Positions 40,793-49,357 of a stretch of DNA of 64,000 bases are shown here, piece by piece. The notes beneath the pieces are model-generated. The model searched no databases and was not told where the DNA came from. It saw only the letters and a list, made by a program, of their open reading frames with translations. This stretch comes from Candidatus Defluviilinea gracilis. GTDB taxonomy: Bacteria; Chloroflexota; Anaerolineae; Anaerolineales; Villigracilaceae. The translations under genes were made by a program, and so were the position numbers. The DNA is taken from NCBI GenBank assembly GCA_016716235.1, contig JADJWS010000001.1:682001-746000 (forward strand), written 5' to 3'. Each line of letters starts with the position of its first letter. Within the stretch, counting starts at the first letter, position 1.

Positions 40793-41260
40793 TTACACCC
40801 ACCGCCTCACACGGAACTTGTAGCCTGTGTACGCCTCCCCAAACTTTTTCTCCAGATAAGTCTCTTCGTGTCGAATCACCAGATTGTTCATCAGCGGAAT
40901 GAACACAGCCGCAAGCGGAATCCCCCACACATTCCCAAACGCGAGCGGAAAGCCGATCAGCATGAACACCATGCCGAGGTAGATCGGATTGCGCGTGAAG
41001 CGATACACTCCGCTTGAAACGACTGCCCTCACCGACCCATGCGGATTGACCGTTGTCCGCGCTTGCGTGAAGGCAAATAATGCCGACAACCCAAGCAGGA
41101 AACCGACGCCCGCCAATGCCAAACCGATGTTTTTAAATAACGGCGAAATGACAATCGGTAAAGCGATAAACCTTCCCAGCAACCAAGCAATGAAAATATG
41201 AATCACCAACAACACAGGCGGATGAATCTTCACACTCGCATGATCTTTGTGTTCGCTCAT
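40793..41260 (-). CDS. Isoprenylcysteine carboxyl methyltransferase-family membrane protein
   Basis: This 155-residue protein has four hydrophobic segments and the C-terminal ICMT/PEMT signature: SGVYRFTRNPIYLGMVFMLIG, then RHEETYLEKKFGEAYTGYKFRVRRWV. Family members methylate isoprenylated or small lipid-like substrates with S-adenosylmethionine at the membrane. The bacterial substrates are mostly unknown. The ATG at 41260 was chosen because upstream codons fall in a pyrimidine-type repeat tract (41264-41335), which separates it from the E2 gene. Confidence 0.85.
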   Translation of the reverse strand: MSEHKDHASVKIHPPVLLVIHIFIAWLLGRFIALPIVISPLFKNIGLALAGVGFLLGLSALFAFTQARTTVNPHGSVRAVVSSGVYRFTRNPIYLGMVFMLIGFPLAFGNVWGIPLAAVFIPLMNNLVIRHEETYLEKKFGEAYTGYKFRVRRWV

Positions 41261-41263
41261 AAA

Positions 41264-41328
41264 CCCAATTCTCCAATTCTCTATTTCTCTAAAATCTCTA
41301 GTCTCTAATCTCCAGTCTCTCTTTCCCC
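41264..41328. repeat. Short-unit repeat tract between E2 and the methyltransferase gene
   Basis: Units such as CCAATTCT, CTCTATTT and CTCTAGT resemble the tracts before hutI and dnaE, although here the downstream gene is on the opposite strand, so the leader would be purine-rich. Confidence 0.5.
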
Positions 41329-42549
41329 TCAACTCCAATTTTCGAGAGTCTCCTTCACCTTCATCAAAAAGTGATCCGCCGACGCGCCATCTAAAATCCG
41401 ATGATCGAATACGAACGATAAATACACCATCGGGCGGATGGCAATCGCGTCATCAATAACTACCACGCGCTTCTGCATCGCGCCGACGCCAAGGATTCCG
41501 CATTGCGGCTGGTTGATCACAGGAAACGCGAATAATGATTCGCCAGTGCCGTGATTGGTCAGCGTGAACGTTCCGCCCTTCACCTCGTCTGTTTGCAGTT
41601 TCTTCGCGCGGGCTCGATTCGCCAGGTCATTGACCGAACGCGCCATCGCCAGCAGGGACAAATTATCAGCGTTCTTGATCACAGGCACGATCAATCCTTC
41701 CTCTCCCAACGACGTTGCCATGCCGAGATTGACCGCCTTGTGCACCAGCACGCCTTCATCCGACCACGACGAGTTGACGATGGGATAACTCTTCAACCCC
41801 GCAACGATCGCCGTCATGAAGTACGCGGTGAAGGTGAGGTTGACTCCATCGCGCGAGAACATTTCCTTGTTGGCTGAGCGATGCTTCGACACGCGGCTCA
41901 TGTCCGCTTCCATCACCGTCAACACATGCGGCGACGTGTGTTTCGACATCACCATATGTTCCGCGATGGACTTGCGTATGGGAGAGTGCTTGATGAGTTG
42001 GTCGCCTTCTATGGGTTTCAAGGTTGCAGGTTGAAGGTTGACAGGTTGACCTGTGACTTTCGACTTTCCACTTTCTACAAACGCCAGCACATCGTTTTTC
42101 GTGATCCTCCCATTCAATCCCGTCCCAGCCACGTTCTGTAAATTCACCCCATGCTCTGCGGCAATTTTCGCCACAACAGGAGAGATAAAGCCTAAATCCG
42201 TACCGCGTACTGCGGACTGCGTAACAGGTTGCGAAACTGATGACTGGTCACTGCTCACTTTTGCCTTCACTTGCGGCGCACTTTCCACTCCTCCACTTTC
42301 CACCGACTCCCCCTCCTTCCCAATGAACGCCAACACCGCCCCCACCTTCGCAGGGAGTCCCTCCTCCGCCATGATCTTCAACACCGTCCCAGACGCGGGC
42401 GCGGGGATTTCGGTGTCCACTTTGTCGGTGTTCACCTCAAGAAGCGGCTCCAACTCCTTGACCGAGTCGCCTTCCTTTTTCAGCCATTTGATGACAGTAA
42501 CTTCCTCAACGCCTTCGCCGAGTAGTGGGACAAGTACTTTAGTTGCCAT
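41329..42549 (-). CDS. 2-oxoacid dehydrogenase E2 (dihydrolipoyl acyltransferase)
   Basis: This 406-residue core subunit of a pyruvate or branched-chain keto-acid dehydrogenase has an N-terminal lipoyl domain (Lys43 in NTDKVDT is the lipoylation site). A linker leads to the E3/E1-binding domain (SPVVAKIAAEHGVNLQNV, GTGLNGRITKNDV; about 138-175). The catalytic domain ends with FDHRILDGASADHF. It forms the complex with the E1 fusion encoded upstream on the same strand. A four-helix-bundle gene and a tandem-repeat tract lie between them. E3 is not in the window. Confidence 0.93.
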   Translation of the reverse strand: MATKVLVPLLGEGVEEVTVIKWLKKEGDSVKELEPLLEVNTDKVDTEIPAPASGTVLKIMAEEGLPAKVGAVLAFIGKEGESVESGGVESAPQVKAKVSSDQSSVSQPVTQSAVRGTDLGFISPVVAKIAAEHGVNLQNVAGTGLNGRITKNDVLAFVESGKSKVTGQPVNLQPATLKPIEGDQLIKHSPIRKSIAEHMVMSKHTSPHVLTVMEADMSRVSKHRSANKEMFSRDGVNLTFTAYFMTAIVAGLKSYPIVNSSWSDEGVLVHKAVNLGMATSLGEEGLIVPVIKNADNLSLLAMARSVNDLANRARAKKLQTDEVKGGTFTLTNHGTGESLFAFPVINQPQCGILGVGAMQKRVVVIDDAIAIRPMVYLSFVFDHRILDGASADHFLMKVKETLENWS

Positions 42550-42584
42550 TTTTTCTCCAGTTACAAGTGATCAGTAATCGGTGA

Positions 42585-43040
42585 TCAGTCATCGGTGTCT
42601 TCATCGTCAGATTCTGTGAAATAGACAGCGGCTTCTTCGCGCACACCTCGCGGAGGTTCACCGCAGAACATATCGGCTTTGTCCATCATGCCATTCAGCA
42701 TTCGTCCGATTTCAAGGCATTTTGCGACCAACTGGTCGTTTGTCTTTTGGTCAATATAATCACAATCCATTGCCGTTCCTATCCAATGTTGGGTTTCCAT
42801 CTGCTCGCCATCGGAGTCGGTCAGTTTGCTGATGAAATGTTTTTCGTAACGCCGCTTCGCCCATGATTCCGCGATGTTCGCCCCGATCGAACGCGATGAA
42901 CGGCGGACCTGATCAGTGAGCGAAAACTTCTCATCGTTCGGAAACGACTGCGTGAGTACCTTGATCTCTTTTGCCAATGCTCGGCATTTCTGATACACGA
43001 TCAAATCACGAAAACTCTCCGCATGTTTCAATCCGCTCAT
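42585..43040 (-). CDS. Four-helix-bundle protein (S23/23S-IVP family)
   Basis: This 151-residue helical protein contains the family phrases FRDLIVYQKCRALAKEI, LTDQVRRSSRSIGANIAESW and HFISKLTDSDGE. Homologues are encoded in 23S rRNA insertions of Leptospira and Coxiella and as free-standing genes in many genomes. They form pentamers of four-helix bundles with a basic surface; Avd of diversity-generating retroelements is related. GGAGG sits before the ATG at 43040. It is oddly placed between the E1 and E2 genes. No reverse transcriptase or variable repeat is nearby. The C-terminus ends in an acidic run. Confidence 0.88.
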   Translation of the reverse strand: MSGLKHAESFRDLIVYQKCRALAKEIKVLTQSFPNDEKFSLTDQVRRSSRSIGANIAESWAKRRYEKHFISKLTDSDGEQMETQHWIGTAMDCDYIDQKTNDQLVAKCLEIGRMLNGMMDKADMFCGEPPRGVREEAAVYFTESDDEDTDD

Positions 43041-43056
43041 CTCAACCTCCATTTAC

Positions 43057-43200
43057 ACTGATTACTGTTCACTGTTCACTGTTCACTGTTCACTGTTCAC
43101 TGTTTACTGTTTACTGATAACTGCTCACTGATAACTGCTCACTGATAACTGCTCACTGATAACTGCTCACTGATAACTGCCCACTGATAACCGTTCACTT
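43057..43200. repeat. Tandem heptamer and 14-mer repeat tract between the E1 and four-helix-bundle genes
   Basis: CTGTTCA-type 7-base units (about six) pass into 14-base units of the form CTGATAACTGCTCA (about five). The tract lies just past the E1 stop codon and is non-coding. Confidence 0.9.
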
Positions 43201-45594
43201 AATCACTGGATACTTCCCTGGATCAACCTCATTCATCATCTCATAAACAGCATCAAAGATCGTCTCCGCATTCGGTTTACTCCAATAATCGCCATCTGAA
43301 CCATACGCGGGACGATGCGCCTTGCCGCTCAACGTGCGAGCGGGCGAATCCAAATGGAAATACCCGCCTTGCTTCTCGATCACTTCCTGCATCATATACG
43401 CGGACGTTCCGCCTGGCACATCTTCGTCCAAGAACAACACGCGGTTGGTTTTCTTCAACGAATCAACGATCTTTCCGTGAACATCGAATGGCAACAGCGA
43501 CTGCACATCCACGACCTCAACTTCAATGCCTGCTTTGGATAACTTGTCCGCCGCGTCGAGCGCAATGCGGCAACACGCGCCGTATGTGACGAGCGTGAGA
43601 TCACTTCCTTCACGAATCACCTCAGGCACGCCGAGCGGGACAGTGAACTCGCCGATGTTATCGGGCAATCGTTCTTTCACGCGATAGCCGTTCAACACCT
43701 CAACGACCACAGCAGGCTCATTCGATTTCAACAGCGTGTTGTAAAAACCTGCGGCGCGAGTCATATCGCGCGGTACCAACACATTCATGCCATGCAGGAG
43801 ATTAATCAATCCCGCCATCAACGAACCCGAATGCCACACGCCCTCCAAACGATGTCCGCGCGTGCGAACAATCACAGGCGCGGCTTGTCCTCCCGCCGTG
43901 CGCCAATGCAGTGTCGCCAGATCATCCGACATGATTTGCAGCGCATACAAAATGTAATCGAGATATTGAATTTCACAAATGGGTCGCAGTCCGCGCATCG
44001 CCAAGCCGATCGCCTGCCCCATGATCGTCGCTTCGCGGATGCCCGTATCGCTCACGCGCAGCGCGCCATATTTTTCCTGCATCCCCTTGAAACCTTGATT
44101 CACATCGCCAAGAAAACCAACGTCCTCGCCGAACGCGATCACGCGCGGGTCGCGTTCCAGAATCGAATCGAACGCGGCGTTGATCACTTCAAACCCCATC
44201 ATCGTGGGCGACGATGCCGAATAGGCGGGCTTGATCTCCGCAACCGAACCAGCCGTCCCGTCGTACAGATGCGAACCGTAGCGCGTCTCGTTGATCGCAT
44301 CCTGTTCATTTTTCCATTGGATTAAAACCTGCTTGGATGGATTCGCCTCGTCGCGCAGGATTCGCAAGGCTTCATGCGCCGCGCTGTGGACATCCCGCCT
44401 CGCCACCGACGGGAGATTTGCCAGCCGCTCTCTGAGCCGACTCAACGCATCGGCATGACTCGAACTGCCCGCGATCTCATCGAGCATATCCATCACTTGT
44501 CCGCGCTCCTCGAGGATCGGGTTGAGGAACGAATCCCATGCGATCTTGCGAATATTTTCGACGATCGCGTAATCTTCGCTTTCCCATTGCTTGAATTCTG
44601 TTTCGGTTGCGATCTTCTTTTCGATCATCCACGTTTTCATTTTGTGGACGCCGTCGAATTCCTCTTCGAACTTCAACCGTTCGGCAGATTTATATCGCTC
44701 ATGCGAGCCGCTCGTGCTGTGACCTTGCGGTTGTGTGACCTCGGTGACATGCACCAACGCAGGGACGTGTTCCTCCCGCGCGGTTTCCGACGCGACGCGA
44801 AATGTTTCGATCAATGCGGGATAATCCCACGCCTTGACGCGGTAGAGGTCGTATCCGTTTTTTGATTCGGAGTTTCGTTGAAAGCCTTCGAGCAGGTCGC
44901 CCACATTGCCCTTGGTCATTTGATATTCGTTCGGCACCGAGATGCCATAACCGTCGTCGTAGATCGTGATGATGGCGGGCGCTTTCAACACGCCAATCGC
45001 GTTGACCGTTTCCCAAAACATCCCCTCCGCGGCAGACGCGTTGCCGATGCTTGCCCATGCCACTTCATTTCCGTTGCGCGAAAACTGAGTGAATTGTTTG
45101 AGTTCATCAATGCCGCGATACAAAACCGATGCGTACGCCAGCCCGACCGCCCGCGGCATCTGCGTGCCAGTGGGTGACACGTCTGCCGCAGTGTTGTATA
45201 ACTCGGTCTGGTTTTTCCAAGAACCGTCCGCGTTGATAAAGCGGTTGGCGAAATGCGCGTTCATCGAACGTCCGCCCGTGTTGGATTCGTGCTCCACATC
45301 CGCGTGGGCGTACAACTGGGCAAAAAATTCCTGGATGCTCATGACGTTAAGCATGAACATCCAGGTCTGGTCGCGGTAGTAGCCTGAGCGCCAATCTCCC
45401 TTGCGGAAGTGCCGCGCAATGGCGATGTTGATGATCTCTTTGCCGTCCCCAAAAATGCCGAACTTTGCCTTGCCGCTCAACACCTCGCGCCGCCCGATGA
45501 GCGAAGCCTGCCTGCTCTGATAGGCGAGGCGGTAATCCTTGATAATCTCTTCTTTCTTGAGGGGAAGTTGATCCGAACCCTTCTTTTGTGGCAT
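43195..45594 (-). CDS. Fused 2-oxoacid dehydrogenase E1 alpha-beta (branched-chain type)
   Basis: This 799-residue thiamine-diphosphate enzyme decarboxylates 2-oxoacids. The alpha part (about 1-390) carries the cofactor segment, here IGNASAAEG...YDDGYGISVP, in place of the usual GDGxxxEG...NN; the first Asp is Asn. The beta part (about 450-799) has AFGEDVGFLGDVNQGFKGMQ, REATIMGQAIGLAMRG and LFLDEDVPGGTSAYMMQ. The ATG at 45594 follows AGGAGA; longer frames overlap the divergent aminotransferase start. The fusion with the altered ThDP motif resembles the single-chain branched-chain-type E1 known from Bacteroidetes. Confidence 0.9.
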   Translation of the reverse strand: MPQKKGSDQLPLKKEEIIKDYRLAYQSRQASLIGRREVLSGKAKFGIFGDGKEIINIAIARHFRKGDWRSGYYRDQTWMFMLNVMSIQEFFAQLYAHADVEHESNTGGRSMNAHFANRFINADGSWKNQTELYNTAADVSPTGTQMPRAVGLAYASVLYRGIDELKQFTQFSRNGNEVAWASIGNASAAEGMFWETVNAIGVLKAPAIITIYDDGYGISVPNEYQMTKGNVGDLLEGFQRNSESKNGYDLYRVKAWDYPALIETFRVASETAREEHVPALVHVTEVTQPQGHSTSGSHERYKSAERLKFEEEFDGVHKMKTWMIEKKIATETEFKQWESEDYAIVENIRKIAWDSFLNPILEERGQVMDMLDEIAGSSSHADALSRLRERLANLPSVARRDVHSAAHEALRILRDEANPSKQVLIQWKNEQDAINETRYGSHLYDGTAGSVAEIKPAYSASSPTMMGFEVINAAFDSILERDPRVIAFGEDVGFLGDVNQGFKGMQEKYGALRVSDTGIREATIMGQAIGLAMRGLRPICEIQYLDYILYALQIMSDDLATLHWRTAGGQAAPVIVRTRGHRLEGVWHSGSLMAGLINLLHGMNVLVPRDMTRAAGFYNTLLKSNEPAVVVEVLNGYRVKERLPDNIGEFTVPLGVPEVIREGSDLTLVTYGACCRIALDAADKLSKAGIEVEVVDVQSLLPFDVHGKIVDSLKKTNRVLFLDEDVPGGTSAYMMQEVIEKQGGYFHLDSPARTLSGKAHRPAYGSDGDYWSKPNAETIFDAVYEMMNEVDPGKYPVIK

Positions 45595-45642
45595 GAAGCG
45601 TTCTCCTGAGATTGGGTTGGAGGAGATTATAACAAACCCAAT

Positions 45643-45648
45643 TATACT
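45643..45648 (+). promoter_or_regulatory. -10 box placed for leaderless transcription of the aminotransferase
   Basis: TATACT ends 7 bases before the ATG at 45656. No Shine-Dalgarno sequence is positioned for this start codon. The box lies in the 61-base divergent gap with the E1 gene. Confidence 0.4.
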
Positions 45649-45655
45649 TGCGGCT

Positions 45656-46792
45656 ATGAATCCTTTCTCTATCATCCAAACTTCTATCCCGCCCGATGTT
45701 ATTGACCTCGGGTTGGGCAACCCGCCGCTTTCGTTGTTGCCGCTCGATATGATCCGCGAATCCGCGCAACAGGCGTTGGCGCACAGCGACAGTTCTATTT
45801 TGCAATATGGAACTGAACAGGGCAATGGGCATTTCCGCGCGGCGTTGGCGGAATTTCTCGGCGGTGGCTACGGCTTTTCGGTGAACGCCGATAACCTGTT
45901 CGTCACAACGGGCATCTCGAACGCGCTTGACTTGGTCTGCACATTTTTTACGAAGCCCGGCGACACGATTCTCGTCGAAGAGCCGTCTTATTTTTTGGCG
46001 CTGCGGATTTTTGCCGATCACGGATTGAACGTCATTCCCGTCGAGACCGACGAAAACGGACTCGTCCCCGCTTCTCTCGCAGGGACGCTTGCCTCGGCCG
46101 CGCCGAAATTTCTCTACCTCATCCCGACCTTTCAAAACCCGACAGGCTACACCCTCCCGCAGGGACGCCGCGAAGAGATCGTGCGACTCGCGGAGAAACA
46201 TAACTTCCTCATCGTCGCCGACGAGGTGTATCAATTATTGAATTACTCGCAACAGCCGCCCAAACCTTTCGGCGCATTCGTGGACTCGAGGCACGTCATC
46301 TCGCTGGGATCGTTCTCGAAGATCCTCGCCCCCGGTCTGCGCCTCGGCTGGATGCAAGCGCACGCAGACATCATCCACCGTTTCGCCAATAGCGGACTCA
46401 TGGACAGCGGCGGCGGGTTGAATCCGTTCACATCCGCGATTCTGCGCGGGATGATCGAATCAGGCGGGTTGGGAAACAATATCGCGAGGCTAAAGCAAAT
46501 TTATCTGAGTCAAATTCAAGTGATGGACGAAGCGTTGCGTCGTCATATTCCCCAAGCGAAATACGAAGTCCCGCACGGCGGATATTTCTTCTGGCTGAAA
46601 TTCCCCGAAGGCATAGACGTCGGCGCGCTTCGCAAAGGAGCAGGCGCGTTCAACGTGGATTTTCGTCAAGGCGCATTATTCTCTAGCAGTGGCGGGTTGA
46701 AAAATTACATGCGGTTGTGCTTCGTGATGTACGAAGCAGACAAGATCGAAGAGGGTGTCAAACGCATTGCTGAATGCGTGAACACAAAATAA
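45656..46792 (+). CDS. Class I/II PLP-dependent aminotransferase
   Basis: This 378-residue aminotransferase of the fold-type I (MocR/2-aminoadipate-like) group lacks the GntR DNA-binding domain. Motifs are LGLGNPPLSLLPLDM at the start, LQYGTEQGNGHFRAALA, PTFQNPTGYTLP, IVADEVYQLLNY (PLP-ring Asp and Tyr) and the PLP lysine in SLGSFSKILAPGLRLGWMQA. The ATG at 45656 removes a 21-residue extension that overlaps the E1 gene start. Next to the branched-chain E1, a role in amino-acid/keto-acid conversion is plausible but unproven. Confidence 0.92.
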   Translation: MNPFSIIQTSIPPDVIDLGLGNPPLSLLPLDMIRESAQQALAHSDSSILQYGTEQGNGHFRAALAEFLGGGYGFSVNADNLFVTTGISNALDLVCTFFTKPGDTILVEEPSYFLALRIFADHGLNVIPVETDENGLVPASLAGTLASAAPKFLYLIPTFQNPTGYTLPQGRREEIVRLAEKHNFLIVADEVYQLLNYSQQPPKPFGAFVDSRHVISLGSFSKILAPGLRLGWMQAHADIIHRFANSGLMDSGGGLNPFTSAILRGMIESGGLGNNIARLKQIYLSQIQVMDEALRRHIPQAKYEVPHGGYFFWLKFPEGIDVGALRKGAGAFNVDFRQGALFSSSGGLKNYMRLCFVMYEADKIEEGVKRIAECVNTK

Positions 46793-46794
46793 TC

Positions 46795-46866
46795 ACCGCT
46801 AAGCGCGCGAAGGGCGCCAAGAAAACCTTTTAAAACTTTGCGGACTTAGCGTGCTTCGCGGTAAAA
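46795..46866. repeat. Dispersed palindromic intergenic repeat, intact copy
   Basis: ACCGCTAAGCGCGCGAAGGG and a second arm running CTTTGCGGACTTAGCGTGCT to TCGCGGTAAAAG flank a T/A-rich centre. It is the best intact relative of the repeat split by the IS at 21306-22200 and lies between convergent genes. Confidence 0.75.
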
Positions 46867-46869
46867 GAA

Positions 46870-47514
46870 TTAATCTGCGGTGGCTTCAATAACTTCAACT
46901 TCGGGTTGATGCGGCTTGACGTTGAACAACTTGAACGCCCACTGCACCGAGGGACCGATCAACAGCGCGAAGACCACCGTCCCGAACCCCAGCGGACCTC
47001 CCAACACCCAACCGATCAACACAACGATCACTTCGAGCACCCCGCGCGCGAGGCGGATACTGACTCCAGTGACGCGATGGATCGCCAGCATCATGCTGTC
47101 ACGCGGACCCGCGCCCGCGTCCACGCCGATGTAGACGGCGGTTGCGATTCCCTGCACGAGAATGCCTGCGAAGAAGAAAACAATTTGCAAAAATAAATTT
47201 CCAGTGACTGAGGGAATCAACCACAAGCACAGATCGAGCCACGGACCGATGCTGAGGATATTCCCCAACGTGCCCCAGCCTACTTTTTCGCGCAATACCA
47301 GCGCGAGGATCAACACCGCGAACCCAACGAAGACGGTCATCCTGCCGATGGTGATTCTGAAAATGTCTGCCAGCGCGATCTCGAAGACCAGCCAGGTGGT
47401 CGTGCCGAGGTTCGCGCGAATGACCAGCGCGAGCGCGAGTCCGTAAAGCAGAAATCCGATTTGAATGACAAAGAAGTCGCGTATAAAAGTATTCCAACGA
47501 ATGGGTTTGAGCAT
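46870..47514 (-). CDS. YczE/YitT-family membrane protein
   Basis: This 214-residue membrane protein has five hydrophobic helices. The N-terminal GFLLYGLALALVIRANLGTTTW and later IGVDAGAGPRDSMMLAI plus a trailing GGPLGFGTVVFALLIGP match the YczE/YyaS/YitT pattern. The function in bacteria is unknown. The TIGHT 'GAGPRD' loop is a conserved feature. The gene is convergent with the aminotransferase, and a palindromic repeat lies between them. Confidence 0.83.
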   Translation of the reverse strand: MLKPIRWNTFIRDFFVIQIGFLLYGLALALVIRANLGTTTWLVFEIALADIFRITIGRMTVFVGFAVLILALVLREKVGWGTLGNILSIGPWLDLCLWLIPSVTGNLFLQIVFFFAGILVQGIATAVYIGVDAGAGPRDSMMLAIHRVTGVSIRLARGVLEVIVVLIGWVLGGPLGFGTVVFALLIGPSVQWAFKLFNVKPHQPEVEVIEATAD

Positions 47515-47527
47515 GAGTCTCCTTGTA

Positions 47528-47633
47528 TGTCATTGCGAGCCCTTCGGCAGGCTCAGGATAAACTCCGCGAAGCAATCTCCTGCAATGTATTGGGGATTGC
47601 TTCGGGCGGAGGAACACCGCCCTCGCAATGACA
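47528..47633. mobile_element. MITE-like inverted repeat of the TCATTGCGAG type
   Basis: TGTCATTGCGAG (47528-47539) and CTCGCAATGACA (47622-47633) are a perfect 12-bp terminal inverted repeat. Within, GAAGCAATCTCC and GGGGATTGCTTC are nearly complementary. A relative of the 22-base CTTCGRCRRRCTCAG repeat is nested near the left end (47540-47561). There is no coding capacity. Confidence 0.75.
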
Positions 47634-47669
47634 TGATAGAGATACTATCACCCATGATAAACTTACGCC

Positions 47670-48122
47670 ATGCAGAAAATAGTTGAGGCGCATCGCGGAC
47701 AATTCACGATCAGCACCGATCATTCACGCCTCGATGTAGATGCCATCTGCGAATTTCTCGCACGCGCCTACTGGGCAAAGGGACGTCCGCGCGAACGGAC
47801 AGAACGCGCGTTGGAAAATTCATTGGTGTTCGGCTTATATGACGGCGAAAAACAAATTGGTCTCGCGCGCGTCGTCACGGATTACGCGATCTTCGCGTAT
47901 CTCTGCGATGTGTTCATCCACGAAGAGTACCGCGCGCGCGGACTTGGCAAGTGGTTGATGGAAACTGTCCACAGCCACCCTGATCTGCAAGGTCTGCGCC
48001 GCTGGACTCTCGCCACACGCGACGCGCACGGGTTATACAAACAATTCGGCTGGGATGCGCTGGGCAACGCTGAAAATTGGATGGAAATTTTTCGTCCGTT
48101 CGCGGGAGAGGGAAGAGATTAG
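47670..48122 (+). CDS. GNAT family N-acetyltransferase
   Basis: This 150-residue acetyltransferase has the CoA-binding segment VFIHEEYRARGLGKWLMETV near residues 90-110, with the strand LARVVTDYAIFAYLCD before it. The C-terminal phrase WTLATRDAHGLYKQFGW is typical of a subgroup often annotated as acetyltransferase of unknown substrate. The start has no ribosome site. A TAAACT box (47658-47663) ends 6 bases before the ATG, so the transcript may be leaderless. Confidence 0.88.
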   Translation: MQKIVEAHRGQFTISTDHSRLDVDAICEFLARAYWAKGRPRERTERALENSLVFGLYDGEKQIGLARVVTDYAIFAYLCDVFIHEEYRARGLGKWLMETVHSHPDLQGLRRWTLATRDAHGLYKQFGWDALGNAENWMEIFRPFAGEGRD

Positions 48123-48178
48123 GTTGTCGTTTCGTCAATATGGAAGATTGATCACTTCAACTTGACGAAAGGGTAACC

Positions 48179-49357
48179 ATGAAACACTACAAATACTTGA
48201 TTATCGGCGGCGGCATAGCTGGCGACGCGGCAACGCGCGGGATCCGCGAATTGGACGCGGACGGTTCAATCGGACTCATCAGCGCGGAGCCCGACGCTCC
48301 ATACATGCGCCCGAATCTTTCAAAGGGATTATGGAAGGGGCGACCTCTCGAAAAGATCTGGCGCAAGACCGAAGAGCGCGCCGAATTATTGCTGGGGCGC
48401 ACCGTCACCGGGCTTGACACAACGAAAAAAATAGTCAACGACAACAAGGGAGGCGAATATACCTACGATAAGTTATTAATCGCCACCGGCGGCTCGCCGA
48501 TCCGTTTGCCGTTCGGCTTGGTCGATATCTCCTACTTCCGCGATCTTCAAGATTATCAGCGTTTGCGCAAAATGGCGGATGAAAAGAATCGCTTCGTTGT
48601 CATCGGCGGCGGGTTCATCGGCTCGGAGATCGCCGCCGCGCTCACGATGGTCGGCAAACAAGTGACGATGATCTTCCTCGAAGACGCCATCGGCGGGCGC
48701 GTTTTCCCCAGCGACCTCGCACAGCGCCTCAACGAGTATTATCGTGAAAAAGGCGTGGACGTGATCGCAAACGATTCAGTGGCGAGCATTCAAATGGACG
48801 GAGACCGCCTCACCGTCCAGACGGGAAGCGGCCGCGCCATTGAAGCAGACGGCGTCGTGGCGGGAATCGGAATCCGCCCGAACGTGTCGCTTGCGCAGGA
48901 GGCTGGTCTGAACGTCGAGAACGGAATCGTCGTGAATGAAAATCTGCAAACGTCCGCGCCCGATGTGTACGCGGCGGGCGACGCGGTCAACTTCTTCCAC
49001 ACCGCATTGGAAAAACGCGCCCGCTTGGAGCACGAAGATAATGCCGTAGCGATGGGCAAACTGGCGGGCAGGAACATGGCAGGCGCAGGCGAGACATACA
49101 ACCATATCCCAATGTTCTATTCGGATCTATTCGATCTTGGATACGAAGCGGTGGGCGAGATGAACAGTGAAATGGAAACTGTCGCCGACTGGAATGAGCC
49201 TTTCAAAAAAGGCGTGATCTATTATCTTGCCGATGGACGCGTGCGCGGCGTGTTGTTGTGGAATGTGTGGAAAAAACTTGGCGAAGCCCGCGCGTTGATC
49301 GCGGATCAAGGTCCGTTCAAGGCGGAGGAGTTGAAGGGGAGGATCAAAAGCGAATGA
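48179..49357 (+). CDS. FAD/NAD(P)-dependent oxidoreductase (ferredoxin reductase-like)
   Basis: This 392-residue flavoprotein of the pyridine-nucleotide disulfide oxidoreductase superfamily has an N-terminal FAD Rossmann motif (IIGGGIAGDAATRGI) and an RPNLSKGLWKG segment typical of rubredoxin/ferredoxin reductases. The NAD(P) Rossmann motif is VIGGGFIGSEIAAAL (about 140-155), and the second FAD motif is DVYAAGDAVNF (about 262-272). The redox-active CxxC is absent, so it is not a disulfide reductase. It probably passes electrons to a ferredoxin-like partner or acts as an NADH oxidase-like enzyme. Confidence 0.9.
   Translation: MKHYKYLIIGGGIAGDAATRGIRELDADGSIGLISAEPDAPYMRPNLSKGLWKGRPLEKIWRKTEERAELLLGRTVTGLDTTKKIVNDNKGGEYTYDKLLIATGGSPIRLPFGLVDISYFRDLQDYQRLRKMADEKNRFVVIGGGFIGSEIAAALTMVGKQVTMIFLEDAIGGRVFPSDLAQRLNEYYREKGVDVIANDSVASIQMDGDRLTVQTGSGRAIEADGVVAGIGIRPNVSLAQEAGLNVENGIVVNENLQTSAPDVYAAGDAVNFFHTALEKRARLEHEDNAVAMGKLAGRNMAGAGETYNHIPMFYSDLFDLGYEAVGEMNSEMETVADWNEPFKKGVIYYLADGRVRGVLLWNVWKKLGEARALIADQGPFKAEELKGRIKSE

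Noticed and set aside
45595..45825. N-terminal extension of the E1 fusion
   Set aside because: It overlaps the divergent aminotransferase start and adds Cys-rich residues without homology. ATG 45594 has a ribosome site.
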